Source: Clostridia bacterium (GTDB taxonomy: Bacteria; Bacillota; Clostridia; Oscillospirales; CAG-272). From it: a stretch of DNA of 6,963 bases. Within the stretch, counting starts at the first letter, position 1. Every line of letters begins with the position of its first letter. Below, piece by piece: positions 6,036 to 6,963 of the stretch. The DNA is taken from assembly GCA_017386965.1 (NCBI GenBank), contig JAFOGE010000236.1, positions 1 through 6,963 of the forward strand. The letters run 5' to 3'. The position numbers were made by a program, and so were the translations under genes. The notes beneath the pieces are model-generated. The model had not been told where the DNA came from. It was given only the letters and a program-made list of their open reading frames with translations, and did not search any database.

Positions 6036-6064
6036 ATTATACCTGAAAAAGCCACTTCCGTCAA
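6036..6064 (-). promoter_or_regulatory. Sigma-A promoter for the carboxypeptidase gene
   Basis: On the minus strand TTGACG (6064 down to 6059) is followed after exactly 17 bp by TATAAT (6041 down to 6036). A start near 6029 gives a leader of about 28 nt carrying the SD AAAGGA. This is close to the full consensus, which suggests a well-expressed housekeeping gene. Confidence 0.88.
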
Positions 6065-6093
6065 GGGATTTTTTCACAAACGGAAGAGAAAAA

Positions 6094-6115
6094 TTTTTCA
6101 AAATATTTTTCAAAA
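6094..6115. repeat. Tandem direct repeat TTTTTCAAAA upstream of the DUF134 promoter
   Basis: TTTTTCAAAA occurs at 6094-6103 and again at 6106-6115, a 12-bp period, immediately upstream of the rightward promoter (about -62 to -41 from a start near 6156). The position fits an UP element, or a paired regulator site on the same face of the helix. It lies between the two divergent promoters and could act on either. Confidence 0.5.
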
Positions 6116-6117
6116 AG

Positions 6118-6137
6118 TTATTGACATATGTTAATAA
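6118..6137. promoter_or_regulatory. 20-bp palindrome over the -35 of the DUF134/rubrerythrin promoter: candidate operator
   Basis: TTATTGACATATGTTAATAA is self-complementary in 9 of 10 base pairs (the only exception is 6123/6132). It contains the whole -35 hexamer, so a dimeric protein bound here would block RNA polymerase. It does not fit the PerR box or the clostridial Rex consensus that I know. The DUF134 protein encoded just downstream, or another stress regulator, is a candidate ligand; this is inference. Confidence 0.55.
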
Positions 6138-6149
6138 TCGTGCTATAAT
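6121..6149 (+). promoter_or_regulatory. Full-consensus sigma-A promoter for DUF134 and rubrerythrin
   Basis: TTGACA (6121-6126), a 17-bp spacer and TATAAT (6144-6149), with TGC at 6141-6143 giving an extended -10. Both hexamers are perfect. The predicted start near 6156 excludes the ATG at 6150 as a translation start and supports ATG 6189. A promoter this strong normally needs repression, consistent with the overlapping palindrome. Confidence 0.92.
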
Positions 6150-6188
6150 ATGTCTGCAAGGCAAAAAAGAAGGAAAGGCGGAAAAAGC

Positions 6189-6578
6189 ATGGCAAGACCA
6201 AAAAAAGAGCGTGTCATCTGTTCTGCCCCAAAGCATCGGCATTTTGCCCCGATCATCCAAAGCCATTCGGAATCTATTGTTCTGCAGGCGGATGAATTCG
6301 AGGTCCTTCGTTTGCATGATCTGGAGCATTTCAGTCAAGCAGAGGTTGCAGCACAGATGCTAATTTCTCGCCCGACGGTGGCGTTGCTTCTGGCCGGTGC
6401 GCATCAAAAGCTGGCAGATGCGATCGTCAACGGGAAATCCTTGACGGTAGAAAGCTTTGACTGTCAGATCTGCGAGATCGGTGCCGGTTGCCCTGCTGAA
6501 AAAAAGGCATCGTGCCAAAGAAAGCACCGTTGTGCCGCTTCCTGCCGACGAGAGCAGGAGGCTCAATCCAAAAACTAA
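6189..6578 (+). CDS. DUF134 family DNA-binding protein with Cys-rich tail
   Basis: A 129-residue protein. The start MARPKKERVIC is typical of DUF134, followed by the helix-turn-helix region ADEFEVLRLHDLEHFSQAEVAAQM and SRPTVALLLAGAHQKLADAIVNGKSL (residues ~34-85), which resembles sigma-70 region 4. The C-terminal third holds six Cys (92, 95, 101, 109, 115, 119) plus C11 near the N-terminus, suggesting a bound metal or iron-sulfur cluster that could sense redox state or iron. Family members are described only as predicted DNA-binding proteins. The start at 6189 is chosen because of the family N-terminus and AAAGGCGG (6174-6181) 7 bases upstream; an in-frame ATG at 6150 lies inside the -10 region. 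It lies 31 bp before a reverse rubrerythrin, in one apparent operon, and so may control a peroxide or redox response, possibly its own operon. Confidence 0.9.
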   Translation: MARPKKERVICSAPKHRHFAPIIQSHSESIVLQADEFEVLRLHDLEHFSQAEVAAQMLISRPTVALLLAGAHQKLADAIVNGKSLTVESFDCQICEIGAGCPAEKKASCQRKHRCAASCRREQEAQSKN

Positions 6579-6609
6579 AAAATTCACATATCAAAGGAGA
6601 AAACAAGCT

Positions 6610-6963
6610 ATGAAAAAATGGAGATGCACTATTTGCGGAGAAATCGTAGAGTCGGACGTCCGCCCCGACAAATGCCCCCTTTGCAAGGCTCCCGGCGAAA
6701 AGTTCGAGGAGATCGTTGAAACCGAAGGCATGACTTGGGCAACCGAGCATGTTGTTGGCATCGCGAAGGATGCTCCCATGGAGATCATCGAGGGTCTGCG
6801 TGCGAACTTCCAGGGCGAATGCACCGAGGTTGGAATGTATCTTGCAATGTCCCGCGTGGCAGCACGTGAGGGCTATCCCGAGATCGCTCTTTACTGGAAG
6901 GAAGCTGCCCTTGAAGAGGCAGAGCACGCTGCAAAGTTTGCAGAGCTTCTGGGTGAGTGCGTT
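6610..6963 (+). CDS. Reverse rubrerythrin (rubredoxin domain then diiron domain), 3' end missing
   Basis: 118 residues are visible before the window ends in frame. Residues 1-35 form a rubredoxin-type Fe(Cys)4 site: C6-T-I-C9 and C22-P-L-C25. Residues ~55 onward are a ferritin-like four-helix diiron domain. E70 with Y77 (GECTEVGMY) aligns with the first-helix ligand of rubrerythrin, and E98 plus E103-A-E-H106 with the second-helix ExxH. Rubredoxin placed at the N-terminus, not the C-terminus, defines reverse rubrerythrins, which in clostridia act as NADH-dependent (via a reductase) peroxidases reducing H2O2 to water in the cytoplasm, with a role in oxygen tolerance. The family is about 180 residues, so roughly 60 are missing. 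The start ATG 6610 has AAAGGAG at 6593-6599. It sits 31 bp after the DUF134 gene with no terminator between, so it is probably driven by the strong promoter at 6121-6149. Confidence 0.93.
   Translation, partial: MKKWRCTICGEIVESDVRPDKCPLCKAPGEKFEEIVETEGMTWATEHVVGIAKDAPMEIIEGLRANFQGECTEVGMYLAMSRVAAREGYPEIALYWKEAALEEAEHAAKFAELLGECV

Noticed and set aside
6150..6188. ATG at 6150 as start of the DUF134 protein
   Set aside because: It overlaps the -10 hexamer and lies upstream of the predicted transcript start; the family N-terminus MARPKK begins at 6189.
5973..6338. 121-codon minus-strand open frame across the divergent promoter region
   Set aside because: It covers two strong promoters and overlaps the DUF134 gene and the start of the carboxypeptidase gene in another frame; there is no SD or domain.

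Overview
The window is ordinary-looking bacterial chromosome from a low-to-mid GC anaerobic Bacillota, most likely a gut-type clostridial lineage. Support for this is indirect: strong AAGGAG-type ribosome binding sites, TTG and GTG starts, A-tract promoters, a stand-alone amidase-fold protein, a serine-type D,D-carboxypeptidase with a clostridial-style membrane anchor, a DUF134 regulator, and a reverse rubrerythrin (rubredoxin domain first) that fits an anaerobe managing peroxide. No phage, insertion sequence, CRISPR array, tRNA or rRNA is visible.

Layout, left to right. Bases 1-840 (+) hold the C-terminal ~279 residues of an RluA-family RNA pseudouridine synthase. It is followed after 3 bp, with its SD inside the previous gene's end, by a three-helix membrane protein with an HELAH zinc-protease-like motif (DUF3810 type, 844-1953). 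A 218-bp gap then carries an A/T palindrome, an extended -10 promoter and a structured ~100-nt leader before murA (2172-3437), which makes the first committed peptidoglycan precursor. murA ends at a 21-bp perfect hairpin. Next comes a small gene with its own promoter, a TTG start (3718) and its own terminator. It encodes only the first ~90 residues of a Na+-translocating decarboxylase beta subunit plus a new hydrophobic segment and charged tail.

Two minus-strand genes follow, convergent with the above: an amidase-fold Cys/His protein (4156-4734) and a membrane-anchored S11 D-Ala-D-Ala carboxypeptidase (4835-6001). They are separated by a classical terminator. Bases 6002-6188 form a divergent control region with two near-consensus sigma-A promoters back to back. 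The rightward one (TTGACA-N17-TATAAT with TGC extension) is overlaid by a 20-bp palindrome and drives a DUF134 DNA-binding protein (6189-6578) and, 31 bp later, a reverse rubrerythrin cut off by the window end.

Together the window mixes cell-envelope functions (murA, carboxypeptidase, probably the amidase-fold protein and the membrane metalloprotease) with an oxidative-stress operon. I do not see a large new multi-gene system. The items most worth follow-up are the truncated decarboxylase beta subunit, the structured murA leader, the palindrome over the DUF134/rubrerythrin promoter, the shared terminator stem sequence, and the non-canonical second motif of the carboxypeptidase.
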